Assembly (NCBI GenBank): GCA_011049545.1
Contig: DRHQ01000062.1
Location: 1-42,713, forward strand
Reading direction: 5' to 3'
Length of the DNA stretch: 42,713 bases
Source: Candidatus Aminicenantota bacterium
GTDB taxonomy: Bacteria > Acidobacteriota > Aminicenantia > Aminicenantales > Aminicenantaceae
The first letter of the stretch is position 1, and every line of letters begins with the position of its first letter. A program made the position numbers and the translations under genes. Below are positions 8,567-17,205 of the stretch, piece by piece. The notes below the pieces were generated by a model. The model was not told the origin of the DNA, made no database searches, and saw only the letters and a list, made by a program, of their open reading frames with translations.

Positions 8567-10407
8567 GTAAACAGAAAAAAATTCCATTAATTCTGATATT
8601 TTTCTTTGTTTTATCTCCATTTTTATTAGCTTCAGAGAAAATACTAATAAATTTAGAAGGAAACTATTTAGCTTATAGTTATGATTATCGTCAGATTTAT
8701 GGAGAAAATGTTAAATTCGAGTTTTCTTTATATGAGGTTTCTTGCCAGTACATAAAGATAGATGTGGCTTCCCGGACTTTTTATGCATATGGGAATATTG
8801 TTTTAAAAAAGGAAAATGAGATAATTTCAGGTGATGAGTTTTTATTTGATCCTAAAAAAAATATTGGAAAACTTATCAGTTATAAAGAAGGTGTTGAAAT
8901 TAAAAAAATAGGAGATGAAGGCAGTGAGATTGCTCTCTCTAAAAACAATATTCTGGATGAGTTAAGTTTATCGAAAATTAAAAAATCATTCATTTATTTT
9001 ACCGGGAAATTATTTCAGATAAATAAAAATTTTGAAATCTATGGATTCAATGTGGGGCTTTATTTAGAGGGCATAGAGTCAATAGGATTTAAAAAATTTA
9101 AATTATCCGGAGGGTTTCATCAAAGAAGAAACGGGATTTCCTTAAATAGAATTTGGTATACAAGGTCCCAGGGCATAATAGGTAGATTAAGTTATTTATA
9201 TGAAAAAGAGAAAAAGATTAACACTATAACCCAGCTCAATTATGAAGAACATTCTGTTTTAAAGGACTATTCCGGGCTTAAGCGGCAGATAGATGTAATG
9301 AGCTCAACAACCATAAATTTTAATGAAAATTTAAATCTTGGCCTGACAGGGAACTATAATTCTGGTGGCCTGTGGAATACACGCTTATGGCTAAATAAGA
9401 AATGGAGCAACAAGGTTAATACACAGGTAGACGTTCTTTACAACAAGCCAATAAACCTTCAAGGAGAAGCATGGGTTGGTTTTCAGTCAAACATAAACGC
9501 GAATAAATTTGGAAATATTTCTTTTGTAGGCAAATACGGAATTCAAAATCAGGTGTTAAGCAATATTTCATATAGAAATACTTTTTTAAAGAAGATTAAT
9601 TTTCTTTTATCTTCATCCTATTCAAAAGTAAAAATAGGAAGAAATGGCGATTACTCAAAAATATTCTCTGGAGGAATTAATCTTTCATATAGTTCCCGGA
9701 TATTTAATCTTTCCACGGACTATTATTTGAATTATGACCTTTTTGGGGACCAGCTCTTATCACAGCCGCAGCTAAGATTAGGGCTAAATCCCTTTAATTT
9801 TTTTGGAGGCTTATTATCAGCCAGTATCTATAATATATTTATTTACAATAATTTGAATAAAGGGGAAATTCATGAGGACAATTACAGTAATAATACAGTA
9901 TTCAACCTGTCAACTAAACCTATTTTTGTCCAGAAAAGTTTCAGTTTGAATTTCAACATTGCTTTAGAGCAGTTTGTTGAGAAGGAAGGCAGAAATTTTA
10001 CTTCCGGTGGATTTATTGTAAATGCTAATAAAGGTTTAATAAAAGGAGTTTCTGTTGGGGGATTATATAATATTCAATCGCGGAGAAAAACTAAGTCATG
10101 GCTAATCGAAGGGACAACCAGCCAGAACTTAAGCGCTGTCTTAAAAGTAAATCCCTCAAAAAGATTAAATGGGTGGGTTTCTTTTTCCTTCGATCCAAAA
10201 AATAGCACCTGGAGGCAGTCGTTTGTAGATGTTTCAATCGAATTATTTAGAAATTGGAAATTTCACTCATTACTCAATTATGACTTTATTTTAAAAAAAA
10301 TAAATAACGTTGATTTATATATAATCAGGGAAGCCGGTCAGTTTCAGTTAAGGTTTGTCTGGCGGAGCCTTTCAAAGCAATTTATGGTGGAACTGGTTCC
10401 AAGATGA
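8563..10407 (+). CDS. OstA/LptD-like outer-membrane beta-barrel protein
   Basis: The GTG start overlaps the previous stop by 4 bases. The 614-residue protein has a signal peptide (about 1-23). An OstA-type N-terminal region (about 30-130) has alternating short strands and the phrases FYAYGNIVLKKENEIISGDE and LFDPKKNIGKL, as in LptA/LptD beta-jellyroll domains. From about 180 onward there are many amphipathic strands rich in Asn, Tyr and Ser (for example ISLNRIWYTRSQGIIGRLSY), as expected for a barrel. It ends in a short strand (QFMVELVPR). It is shorter than the usual LptD of about 780 residues and sits with caspases rather than lipid A genes. It may therefore be a specialised export or assembly barrel for this operon. 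That role is inference. Confidence 0.7.
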   Translation: MSKQKKIPLILIFFFVLSPFLLASEKILINLEGNYLAYSYDYRQIYGENVKFEFSLYEVSCQYIKIDVASRTFYAYGNIVLKKENEIISGDEFLFDPKKNIGKLISYKEGVEIKKIGDEGSEIALSKNNILDELSLSKIKKSFIYFTGKLFQINKNFEIYGFNVGLYLEGIESIGFKKFKLSGGFHQRRNGISLNRIWYTRSQGIIGRLSYLYEKEKKINTITQLNYEEHSVLKDYSGLKRQIDVMSSTTINFNENLNLGLTGNYNSGGLWNTRLWLNKKWSNKVNTQVDVLYNKPINLQGEAWVGFQSNINANKFGNISFVGKYGIQNQVLSNISYRNTFLKKINFLLSSSYSKVKIGRNGDYSKIFSGGINLSYSSRIFNLSTDYYLNYDLFGDQLLSQPQLRLGLNPFNFFGGLLSASIYNIFIYNNLNKGEIHEDNYSNNTVFNLSTKPIFVQKSFSLNFNIALEQFVEKEGRNFTSGGFIVNANKGLIKGVSVGGLYNIQSRRKTKSWLIEGTTSQNLSAVLKVNPSKRLNGWVSFSFDPKNSTWRQSFVDVSIELFRNWKFHSLLNYDFILKKINNVDLYIIREAGQFQLRFVWRSLSKQFMVELVPR

Positions 10408-10868
10408 AAAGAAATATAATAATTGTGATTTTACTCATGTTATCCAGTTTTTTTGGAAGCTGTATTACTCTTAGACCCAAACACATTTTTCCTCCTGATA
10501 ACCAGGTTGAAGGTATTCATTTATGCAAAGGAATGGAAGATAGCGGAGATTTACTTAAGCCTGTGGATATTCAATCCGATTTCACTTCTAAAGACGATCA
10601 TATAAACTGTTTTATAAAATTAAAAGATGTTTCAATAAAGATACGCCTCAGATGGAAATGGTATTCTCCTGATAAAAAAATGTTCAGGGATACCGGCGAT
10701 ATAATAGTAAATCAGAATGAGGAATATCTTGGAGTTGTGACAGCGTATGATATGCTCCAGCTTACTCCCGAAAGTAAGAATGAAGGACAGTGGACAGTTG
10801 TTGTTTTTATGAATGATAAATTTATTGGGAGAAAAACGTTTCAGGTAAGACCTCTTAAGTTGAGCTAA
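10404..10868 (+). CDS. Small predicted lipoprotein
   Basis: The 154-residue protein overlaps the barrel gene by ATGA. Its signal peptide ends at a lipobox-like FFGSC (Cys20). The rest is a compact beta-rich domain containing IRLRWKWYSPDKKMF and a late QWTVVVFMNDKFIGRKTF strand pair. This resembles the small Ig-like modules that report how a part modifies a response, but I do not recognise a named family. As last gene of the operon and next to the barrel, it may be a partner lipoprotein, as LptE is for LptD. That comparison is only positional. Confidence 0.65.
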   Translation: MKRNIIIVILLMLSSFFGSCITLRPKHIFPPDNQVEGIHLCKGMEDSGDLLKPVDIQSDFTSKDDHINCFIKLKDVSIKIRLRWKWYSPDKKMFRDTGDIIVNQNEEYLGVVTAYDMLQLTPESKNEGQWTVVVFMNDKFIGRKTFQVRPLKLS

Positions 10869-11003
10869 GACTTTTTATTTCTCAAAAATATTCCATTATA
10901 AATCAATCCCAAATGGATCGATGTTGAATAGCTTTCAGGTTATAATCAAAAGTTGAAGGCAATTATTGATATTATGAGAGGGCAGGTACATGTGTTCGTT
11001 AAA

Positions 11004-11032
11004 TTGACATACAATTTTTCCTATGCTATTTA
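11004..11032 (+). promoter_or_regulatory. Candidate promoter for the kinase-FecR unit
   Basis: TTGACA (11004-11009) is followed after 17 bases by TATTTA (11027-11032). It lies about 135 bases before the kinase start. The rest of the gap from 10869 to 11167 shows no gene and no clear terminator. Confidence 0.4.
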
Positions 11033-11167
11033 TTTGAGGGATATAAAGAAAAATTATAGGAACCTGGGGAGAGCTACACATCAATAATGCGTATCCCGTA
11101 TATAGAGCTTTCTTTTATCAAAAAGCTATTGCTGTGATCAGGAAATAAAAATTAAGGTACTTTTTTC

Positions 11168-13429
11168 ATGAAGGAATGTGAAGCATGCGGCAAATGTCTG
11201 GATGATAGCCAGACTAATTGCCCTTGTGGTGGGTCCTCTTTGGATGTTCATCTGAATGGCTCCTCAATTATAGATGGCAAATACCTCCTGGAGCGCTGCC
11301 TGGGCAGGGGAGGGATGGGTGCTGTTTACAAGGCGCAGCACATTGAACTCCAAAAATTCTTTGCATTGAAGCTTATCAAGCATTCAATTGTTGCAGATCC
11401 CTCATATCTTGCTCGTTTTCGAACCGAGGCAAAAGCACTAGGAAAACTTGAGCATCCGAATATCATTCAGGTTACCGACTACGGGATAGACTCCAGAGGC
11501 GACGGCATACCATATCTGGTGATGGAATACCTAGAGGGAGACACAATGCTCAATCGTTTTCGTAAAGAAGGTTTTCTGGAGCTTGAGCAGGTTTTTCCCA
11601 TCTTGAAGTCAATTGCAAGCGCCATAGATTATGCCCACACCTGCGGTATTCTTCACCGTGACCTTCACTTAAAAAACGTTTTTCTAGTGCACGATTTTTC
11701 CGGTAAGCCACAGGTCAAGATTTTGGATTTTGGGCTTGCCCGGATCACAAGTGAGAATACATTAAGAAAAGAAGAGAAAATCCCTCGTAAGCCAATACCT
11801 CATATTGATAAAGTGTCTGAGACAGATGAAACAAGAACATATATTATGCAAGAAAACGGGGCAGACGATCTGACTCTGGAGGAGACCATTCCCGTATCTT
11901 TATCAGAAGAATCCAAGACAGATAACGTTAGCAGATTGACTCAACGGGGCACAGTCATGGGAACTCCCGGTTATATTCCGCCTGAGCTCTTTAGAGGGGT
12001 TAGTGCAACAACTGCATCTGATATATATTCTTTTGGTGTTCTGATTTATGAGGCTCTCGTCAGGCAGAAGCCTTATGGAAGCTCAATGAACCTGGAGGAT
12101 ATGCCTGAAACGCCACCAATTCCCTCAACATTACAGGACACTGTTCCCAGGGAACTGGATGAGGCAATAATTCTCCCCATCCAAAAAGAGCCGGAAAAAC
12201 GACCCAAAAAAGCAATGGATGTTGTTCGTAATATTCAAAATGCTTTTGACGGGTATCGATACCGGATGTGGCGAATCAATGAGGTGCCAAAACGGATACA
12301 AATAGCAGGGGTGTTAACGCTTGCTTTTGTTTTACTTTTTTTATTGCTTTCGAACCTGACGACATTCCGAAATATTGAAAACTATCTGGTGGACCTTCAT
12401 TTCCAGCTGATGCCGCTACATCCTCCTGATGATCGGATATTGATTGTTTCAGAAGATGAAGCAACGCTGGAGGCAGATCGCACGCCATTTGCGGATAAGG
12501 CAGATGAAGTGGGTCTTCTTCTCCAGAAAGTGATGGATGCCGGAGCCAGAGGTGTTGCCATTGATTTTATCCTGCCGGAAAGATGGAATAAGTCAGAAAA
12601 TTTTGCAAAACTTGTACTTAGAAATCAGGGGAAATTAATACTTGCCAGTTATATCAGGAAAGACAGCAGCATTATAGGAATGGAGTGTATCGGAGGGCTT
12701 ATAATGGCTGGCCTGGGATCAATGGAGCGCGCCCAGGAACTTTTTGGATTTCTGAACATGCAGCCAGACACTGATGGTTATATTCGTCACACCCAATTAG
12801 GACTCCTTAACCAGGATGGACAAAGTATGTATTCTATGCCTGCAAGAGCCTTTCAGATTCTGGCTGGCAGTGATATCCCCCGGGAGCGGGCTTTACGGCG
12901 TTTATTAATTGACTATTCGATAGACCGGACCAAATTTCAGAGATTGTCATGGAAAGATCTTCCATTGTCTCTAAATGATAATCCTGACATGTTTCGGGAC
13001 AAAATAGTTCTGGTCGGAGGAGAATACGAGGGATCACAAGATTTTCACAGGGTTCCTTTCAGGTCGGGTTTGAGCAATGAGGAGATTTCAGGACTTACTA
13101 TTCATGCCTTAACAATTAACACACTCTTATTGGATAACCTCGTCCAAAATGTCAGTAGATCATGGGTTTTACTACCAATGGCAGTTGTTATGATGTTTTT
13201 TTCGGCGGCCTTTCTTATCCGGCGCAGGGTATTTTTTCCTCTTATTATCCTTGTATTAATTTTAATAGGATATATCTTAATTGTTTATTTCTTGTTCATA
13301 TGGAATCGACTGTTGCTTCCAGTGGGAGTGCCGCTTATAACTTTAATAATTGTTTTGCTGCCGATTATATTTATACGGCGCAAGATTACTTTTATATCGA
13401 AACCTTCGATGGAGGTACAGGAAAAATGA
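11168..13429 (+). CDS. Ser/Thr protein kinase with zinc ribbon and CHASE2 sensor
   Basis: This 753-residue protein has an N-terminal zinc ribbon (C4, C7, then C18 and C20) and a kinase domain with a GRGGMG loop (46-51), ATP-binding K68, HRD (163-165), N170 and DFG (187-189). A membrane helix (377-396), a CHASE2 extracytoplasmic sensor (about 400-660; VAIDFILPERW and a late DKIVLVGG) and C-terminal helices follow, ending in a basic tail. Two oddities are visible. The catalytic loop reads HRDLHLKN, with His in place of the usual Lys. About 60 extra acidic, Thr/Ser-rich residues (200-258) also lie between DFG and the GTPGYIPPE segment. It probably senses an envelope signal and phosphorylates cytoplasmic targets. 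The stop overlaps the FecR-like gene (ATGA). Confidence 0.9.
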   Translation: MKECEACGKCLDDSQTNCPCGGSSLDVHLNGSSIIDGKYLLERCLGRGGMGAVYKAQHIELQKFFALKLIKHSIVADPSYLARFRTEAKALGKLEHPNIIQVTDYGIDSRGDGIPYLVMEYLEGDTMLNRFRKEGFLELEQVFPILKSIASAIDYAHTCGILHRDLHLKNVFLVHDFSGKPQVKILDFGLARITSENTLRKEEKIPRKPIPHIDKVSETDETRTYIMQENGADDLTLEETIPVSLSEESKTDNVSRLTQRGTVMGTPGYIPPELFRGVSATTASDIYSFGVLIYEALVRQKPYGSSMNLEDMPETPPIPSTLQDTVPRELDEAIILPIQKEPEKRPKKAMDVVRNIQNAFDGYRYRMWRINEVPKRIQIAGVLTLAFVLLFLLLSNLTTFRNIENYLVDLHFQLMPLHPPDDRILIVSEDEATLEADRTPFADKADEVGLLLQKVMDAGARGVAIDFILPERWNKSENFAKLVLRNQGKLILASYIRKDSSIIGMECIGGLIMAGLGSMERAQELFGFLNMQPDTDGYIRHTQLGLLNQDGQSMYSMPARAFQILAGSDIPRERALRRLLIDYSIDRTKFQRLSWKDLPLSLNDNPDMFRDKIVLVGGEYEGSQDFHRVPFRSGLSNEEISGLTIHALTINTLLLDNLVQNVSRSWVLLPMAVVMMFFSAAFLIRRRVFFPLIILVLILIGYILIVYFLFIWNRLLLPVGVPLITLIIVLLPIIFIRRKITFISKPSMEVQEK

Positions 13430-14328
13430 AAAAATGGGGAAGAAACATGGGTTTGGTAGCTATCATTTTTCTTTTCATTATGGGATGCCTTTCTTTGGGA
13501 TATTCGTCTGATACTGAAGAAAAAGTAGCTATAGTATGCTTTTCGGAAGGGAAAGCATGGCTCACTGAACCTGGTGAGAGAGAACGGAGTGAAATTAATC
13601 TTTTTGATTGGATAAAAATTGGAACTGTCATTCAAACAGAACTTGAAGCCAAGGTGGTTATCGCCTTTTCCACCGGTGACCGATACGAACTCAGGGGAAA
13701 GACGAAAGCAACTGTGGGTCAGGAGGGATTTATTTCCTCCTCTGGAACGCTGAACAAATTAGAGTCAGTGCCTGTAATGCCACAAATCGCAGCTATTTCC
13801 CAGGAAGCCAGTCCTGGAAGCAGGTTGGGTGGTATCCGGCTGAGAGGTCCAAAAGGATCAATTTCAAAATTCTATCCAAGTAAAGGAACGACGTTGCTTG
13901 CCGAAGAAGCGGTTTTAACTTTTGAGCCTATCTATGGGGTAAAAAAATACAAGGTTGAAATCAAAGACGAATGGGGAAATAAGATCTTTTCTATAGAAAC
14001 AGGTTCTACAAAGATTGCTACTTACCCGAGCGTACTCAAGTCTGGTGCAAATTATTCCTGGAAAGTGTGGATACTGGAGAAAAGGGAGCCTTCCATATTG
14101 TCTGAAGCAGTTTTTTCAACTGTCAGCGAGGAGAATACCCGGGCCAGAAACGCCTTTAAAGCACAAGCATATCAATCAAAAGATGGGATAAAGCTTCTGC
14201 TTCTTGCTCAACTGGATATGGCTTTGGGGCTTTGGAAAGAAGCCTGTGAGACGTTAAATGACGCCCTGGCTCTCTTCCCAGATAATGAGGAAATAAAAAG
14301 TGCCATGTTCCAGATTGGCTGTAAATAA
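13426..14328 (+). CDS. FecR-like domain lipoprotein coupled to the kinase
   Basis: I choose ATG 13426, which gives a 4-base ATGA overlap with the kinase stop and exposes a signal peptide ending at FIMGC, a plausible lipobox. An upstream start at 13162 would lie inside the kinase gene and encodes only a shadow frame. The 300-residue protein has a FecR-like beta domain (about 30-105: EGKAWLTEPGE, DWIKIGTVIQTE, a VVIAFSTGDRYEL strand, then TVGQEG). An Ig-like region (YKVEIKDEWGNKIFS... YSWKVWI) and a single TPR-like C-terminal hairpin follow. FecR-like proteins are often linked to CHASE2 sensors, so it is probably a ligand-binding partner of the kinase. Confidence 0.8.
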   Translation: MKKWGRNMGLVAIIFLFIMGCLSLGYSSDTEEKVAIVCFSEGKAWLTEPGERERSEINLFDWIKIGTVIQTELEAKVVIAFSTGDRYELRGKTKATVGQEGFISSSGTLNKLESVPVMPQIAAISQEASPGSRLGGIRLRGPKGSISKFYPSKGTTLLAEEAVLTFEPIYGVKKYKVEIKDEWGNKIFSIETGSTKIATYPSVLKSGANYSWKVWILEKREPSILSEAVFSTVSEENTRARNAFKAQAYQSKDGIKLLLLAQLDMALGLWKEACETLNDALALFPDNEEIKSAMFQIGCK

Positions 14329-14355
14329 ATAATCATATAAATGCATGAATGGGGC

Positions 14356-14398
14356 CAGGTCTTGCTTTTTGCCTCGTAAAAGCAAAAAACAAGACCTG
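14356..14398. repeat. REP-like palindrome, 16-bp arms
   Basis: CAGGTCTTGCTTTTTG (14356-14371) and CAAAAAACAAGACCTG (14383-14398) are inverted copies with one mismatch and an 11-base loop. The motif with flanking GGGGC resembles repetitive extragenic palindromes mobilised by RAYT transposases. It could also end transcription after the FecR gene, but there is no T-run. Confidence 0.7.
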
Positions 14399-14497
14399 AT
14401 TCCACCAAGGGCATGTGATTGACCATGCTATTTCATTGTGATATAAGTGATTGAGCGTGTCAGTAAACAGAATCTGAATAAAAAAGGATTAAGATAA

Positions 14498-16384
14498 ATG
14501 AAACCAAAATATTTGTTTTTAATTATCTTGCTTATTTTTGGAATATCATCCAATGTCTATGCAGTATCTTACTGGGTGATACAAAAAAATACACAGCGTC
14601 TTTTACATATCCAAAAGGATGCCGATAAAGTAACAATAGTCGAATCGTATACTGTTATTGACTCCCAGGCAGATTATGCTGTTAATCCAAAAGATAACAC
14701 ATGCTGGGTTACATCAGCTTTTCAGGGACAGGTAAGGCGCTATGGCAAAGCTGAGCCAATTGTCGTAAGCAGTTTTGGTGCTCCAATGTCGCTTGCTTTA
14801 GATGCTGAAAGACAGATTATGTGGGTTGCAGATGGGGCTTTGAACAAGATTGTTAAGATGAGGCTTGATGACGGTACATTGGAGAAGCATGTACAGCTTA
14901 GTACACCATCGAGAAGCATAGCTTCAAGAGCAGATGGAGGTTTATGGATAGCAACAAAATATGGATTGATTGTACTTAACTCTGACGGAGAGGTAATAAA
15001 GGAATTCGAGCGAAAAGCTAAATATCTATCATCTGGCCCTGGGAAAAACTCTGTTTGGTTAGTAAATCCTGTTGACAATAATATTATGCATCTGGACGGA
15101 GATGGAAACATACTGGCAGAGGGCAAATTGAAAACTCTTTCTGGGCTTATTGCTACTAAAGATGGAGGCTGTGTATTGCTGGGAAGGGAGGTTGTATTCC
15201 AATTAGACGCTGATGGAGATCTTATCGGCACAATGCAAGGATTAGACCATCCATCCCGCATTGTTTATCAACCAGAGGATGAAAGCGTATGGATTTTACA
15301 CTCTAGAGACAGCCAGCTTGTACAACTACCTATGAAAACAGGACAGAAACCATTAACTGTTATTGCTGGATTGGGAAGAGGCAATCTCAGGGTTGAACCT
15401 GCCGAAAAAATTCAGTGGATATCTGAAGCCATAGAACCTGAGAGTCAGCAACCTGAAACGCCAGAAGAAGAAAAACCACTTGAAAAGATTAAGGTCCCAG
15501 AGAAGATTGAGCCTGAGAAAAAGGATACGACCAAGCCTGAAGTTGTGCCCGAGAAAAAAGATGCGATTAAGCCTGAAACTGAGCCTGAGAAAAAGGATAC
15601 GACCAAGCCTAAAGTTGAACCTGAAAAAAAAGAATCAGCCGTGAAGCCTGAAAAACAAGAGCTTAAAGAGATGCCCAAGCCAACTGTTGTACCTGCGCCA
15701 ACTACTTCTACACTCCTATCCGAGCCTCCAAAGTTTAAAGATGGCGGTGTCATGCTTGCTAGACTTCATGAAGGTCTAAGTTCTACACGTTTAAAAAATG
15801 TTCCCCAGGCCCTCGGAAGAAGGTATGTCTGGAATTTTGAAGGTGCGACCTTTACTCTGCTTTTAGGGCTTTCAGTAGAAGTATACAACAGTTATACAAA
15901 CAGAGGACGTGCAGAATGGGTGGAAATGCTTGCAGAAGGCGTTCATGCTGCAAAGCCTATTGCTGAAGAGTTCAAAAAGCTTGCAAAAAAACACAACTGG
16001 AATGCCGAACAAATCGCCAATTTTGTTCTCTCTTTTGTGCAATGTCTTCCTTACACAGTCGATGATGTAAGCACAGGAATAGATGAATTTCCACGCTTTT
16101 CCATAGAAACACTGGTCGCTGGAGGTGGAGACTGCGAAGATACTACAATCCTGGCTGGAAGCATTTTTTTAGTTTTAGGTTATGATATTGTATGTTTAAA
16201 TCCCAAAGGACATCTTGCTCTTGGGATAGAAGGTAAATTCCCTGGTTCCTACTATAAACACAATGGAAAACGATACCATTATTCAGAGACAACCGGCACA
16301 GGTTGGGAAATCGGGAATTTGCCAGAAGTTTACCGAGGAGTTTCCGTTACTATCTATGAAATTCCAAAGAAATTAACTAAATAA
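14498..16384 (+). CDS. Exported beta-propeller protein with transglutaminase-like domain
   Basis: The 628-residue protein has a signal peptide (1-22, ending VYA). A propeller-like region (about 25-290) shows repeated W-containing blades (NTCWVTSAF, IMWVADG, GLWIATK, SVWLVNP, SVWILHS). Next is a Lys/Glu/Pro-rich linker (about 313-400) with repeats of the type PEKKDTTKPE, and finally a transglutaminase-like cysteine domain with GGGDCEDT (C546) and GHLALGI (H572). Such domains are thiol proteases or crosslinkers acting outside the cytoplasm. The linker suggests a spacer across the periplasm or wall. It starts the third cluster, 15 bases before an LPP20 lipoprotein. Substrate unknown; both the Cys and His are present. 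Confidence 0.85.
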   Translation: MKPKYLFLIILLIFGISSNVYAVSYWVIQKNTQRLLHIQKDADKVTIVESYTVIDSQADYAVNPKDNTCWVTSAFQGQVRRYGKAEPIVVSSFGAPMSLALDAERQIMWVADGALNKIVKMRLDDGTLEKHVQLSTPSRSIASRADGGLWIATKYGLIVLNSDGEVIKEFERKAKYLSSGPGKNSVWLVNPVDNNIMHLDGDGNILAEGKLKTLSGLIATKDGGCVLLGREVVFQLDADGDLIGTMQGLDHPSRIVYQPEDESVWILHSRDSQLVQLPMKTGQKPLTVIAGLGRGNLRVEPAEKIQWISEAIEPESQQPETPEEEKPLEKIKVPEKIEPEKKDTTKPEVVPEKKDAIKPETEPEKKDTTKPKVEPEKKESAVKPEKQELKEMPKPTVVPAPTTSTLLSEPPKFKDGGVMLARLHEGLSSTRLKNVPQALGRRYVWNFEGATFTLLLGLSVEVYNSYTNRGRAEWVEMLAEGVHAAKPIAEEFKKLAKKHNWNAEQIANFVLSFVQCLPYTVDDVSTGIDEFPRFSIETLVAGGGDCEDTTILAGSIFLVLGYDIVCLNPKGHLALGIEGKFPGSYYKHNGKRYHYSETTGTGWEIGNLPEVYRGVSVTIYEIPKKLTK

Positions 16385-16399
16385 AAAGGAGGATTGTAC

Positions 16400-16963
16400 A
16401 TGAAACAAACAGGTACGCTTTTGACTTTTTTATTAGCTTCATTGATTCTTTTAACCAGTTGCGCGTCAGCCCCCACGGCACCTAAAACTACTGAGGTTAT
16501 TGTTCCCAGTTGGTATAGCACCCCACCCGTAGACGCAAATTATCTCTTTGTCCCGGCAACAGCACTATCACAAGATCTTCAGCATGCTGTGAACACTGCA
16601 AAAGAGGAAGCACGTGTAGGGATTGCCAGGGACATGAGAGTTAAGATTCAAGCGATGTTCAAAAGGTTCCGAGAAGAAACAGGTGTCGGTGAAGATGCTG
16701 AATTCTTGTCTATGGAAACAGATGCATCTAAGTCTATTGTTTCGGAAACCCTAGTCGGATGCAAGGCAAGAACCCAGAAAATCTTAAGAGAAGGCACTCT
16801 TTACCGAGTTTATGTGCTAATGGAATTACCGATCGGCGCAGCTAATGCAGAGATGCTTGCCAAGATTAAAGAAAACGAACGGATGTACACTCGTTATCGC
16901 GCTTCAGAGGCATTTAAGGAGTTAGAAGAAGAAGTAGAGAAGTACGAGAAGATCAAGAAATAA
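16400..16963 (+). CDS. LPP20-family lipoprotein
   Basis: I place the start at ATG 16400, with GGAGG (16388-16392) 7 bases upstream; a TTG at 16394 is closer to this site than is usual. The 187-residue product has a signal peptide with lipobox LLTSC (Cys21). An LPP20-like domain follows: VPSWYSTPPVDANYLFV, an alternating helix of A/R/E residues (NTAKEEARVGIARDM), and a strand with YRVYVLMELP. The C-terminus is a charged coiled-coil. LPP20 lipoproteins are outer-membrane proteins of unclear function, often near flagellar FlgO/FlgP-type genes. Two more members follow downstream. Confidence 0.85.
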   Translation: MKQTGTLLTFLLASLILLTSCASAPTAPKTTEVIVPSWYSTPPVDANYLFVPATALSQDLQHAVNTAKEEARVGIARDMRVKIQAMFKRFREETGVGEDAEFLSMETDASKSIVSETLVGCKARTQKILREGTLYRVYVLMELPIGAANAEMLAKIKENERMYTRYRASEAFKELEEEVEKYEKIKK

Positions 16964-17028
16964 CGAAACGCGCACTAAAAGATCGTTCAGGACGAGTGTA
17001 GATTAGAGATTGTAGAATACTACTTTCT

Positions 17029-17161
17029 CTGTCATTGCGACTGTATGAAATAAGCCCGGCAATCTCTATTTTGGACTGTCATTGCGAGGAGCGAAGCGAC
17101 GCGGCAATCTCTTAGATTAGTCGACTCTGATTTCCTCGCTCCCTGAGGACCTGCAATGACG
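17029..17161. repeat. Dispersed palindromic intergenic repeat (CATTGCGAGGAGCGAAGCGAC type)
   Basis: The motif CATTGCGAGGAGCGAAGCGA (17080-17099) continues to GGCAATCT at 17110. A truncated copy (CATTGCGACTG... GGCAATCTCT) lies just before, and an inverted, decayed copy (TCCTCGCTCCCTGAGGAC... GCAATGAC) follows to 17160. This element is known to me as widespread in many bacterial genomes. It fills most of the gap between 16964 and 17205; no gene is seen there. Confidence 0.8.
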
Positions 17162-17205
17162 ATGTAATGACTTCTATTGCTTTCATATAGGTAAATCTTT
17201 TTTCA

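Noticed and set aside
13162-13425. Upstream extension of the FecR-like gene
   Set aside because: It would read the end of the kinase gene in another frame and hides the signal peptide that starts at 13426.
14356-14398. Rho-independent terminator
   Set aside because: The stem is strong but no T-run follows and the sequence looks like a REP palindrome.
14740-15261. Minus-strand 173-codon frame
   Set aside because: Fully inside the propeller-transglutaminase gene and Ser/Pro/Ile-rich, as expected of antisense codons.
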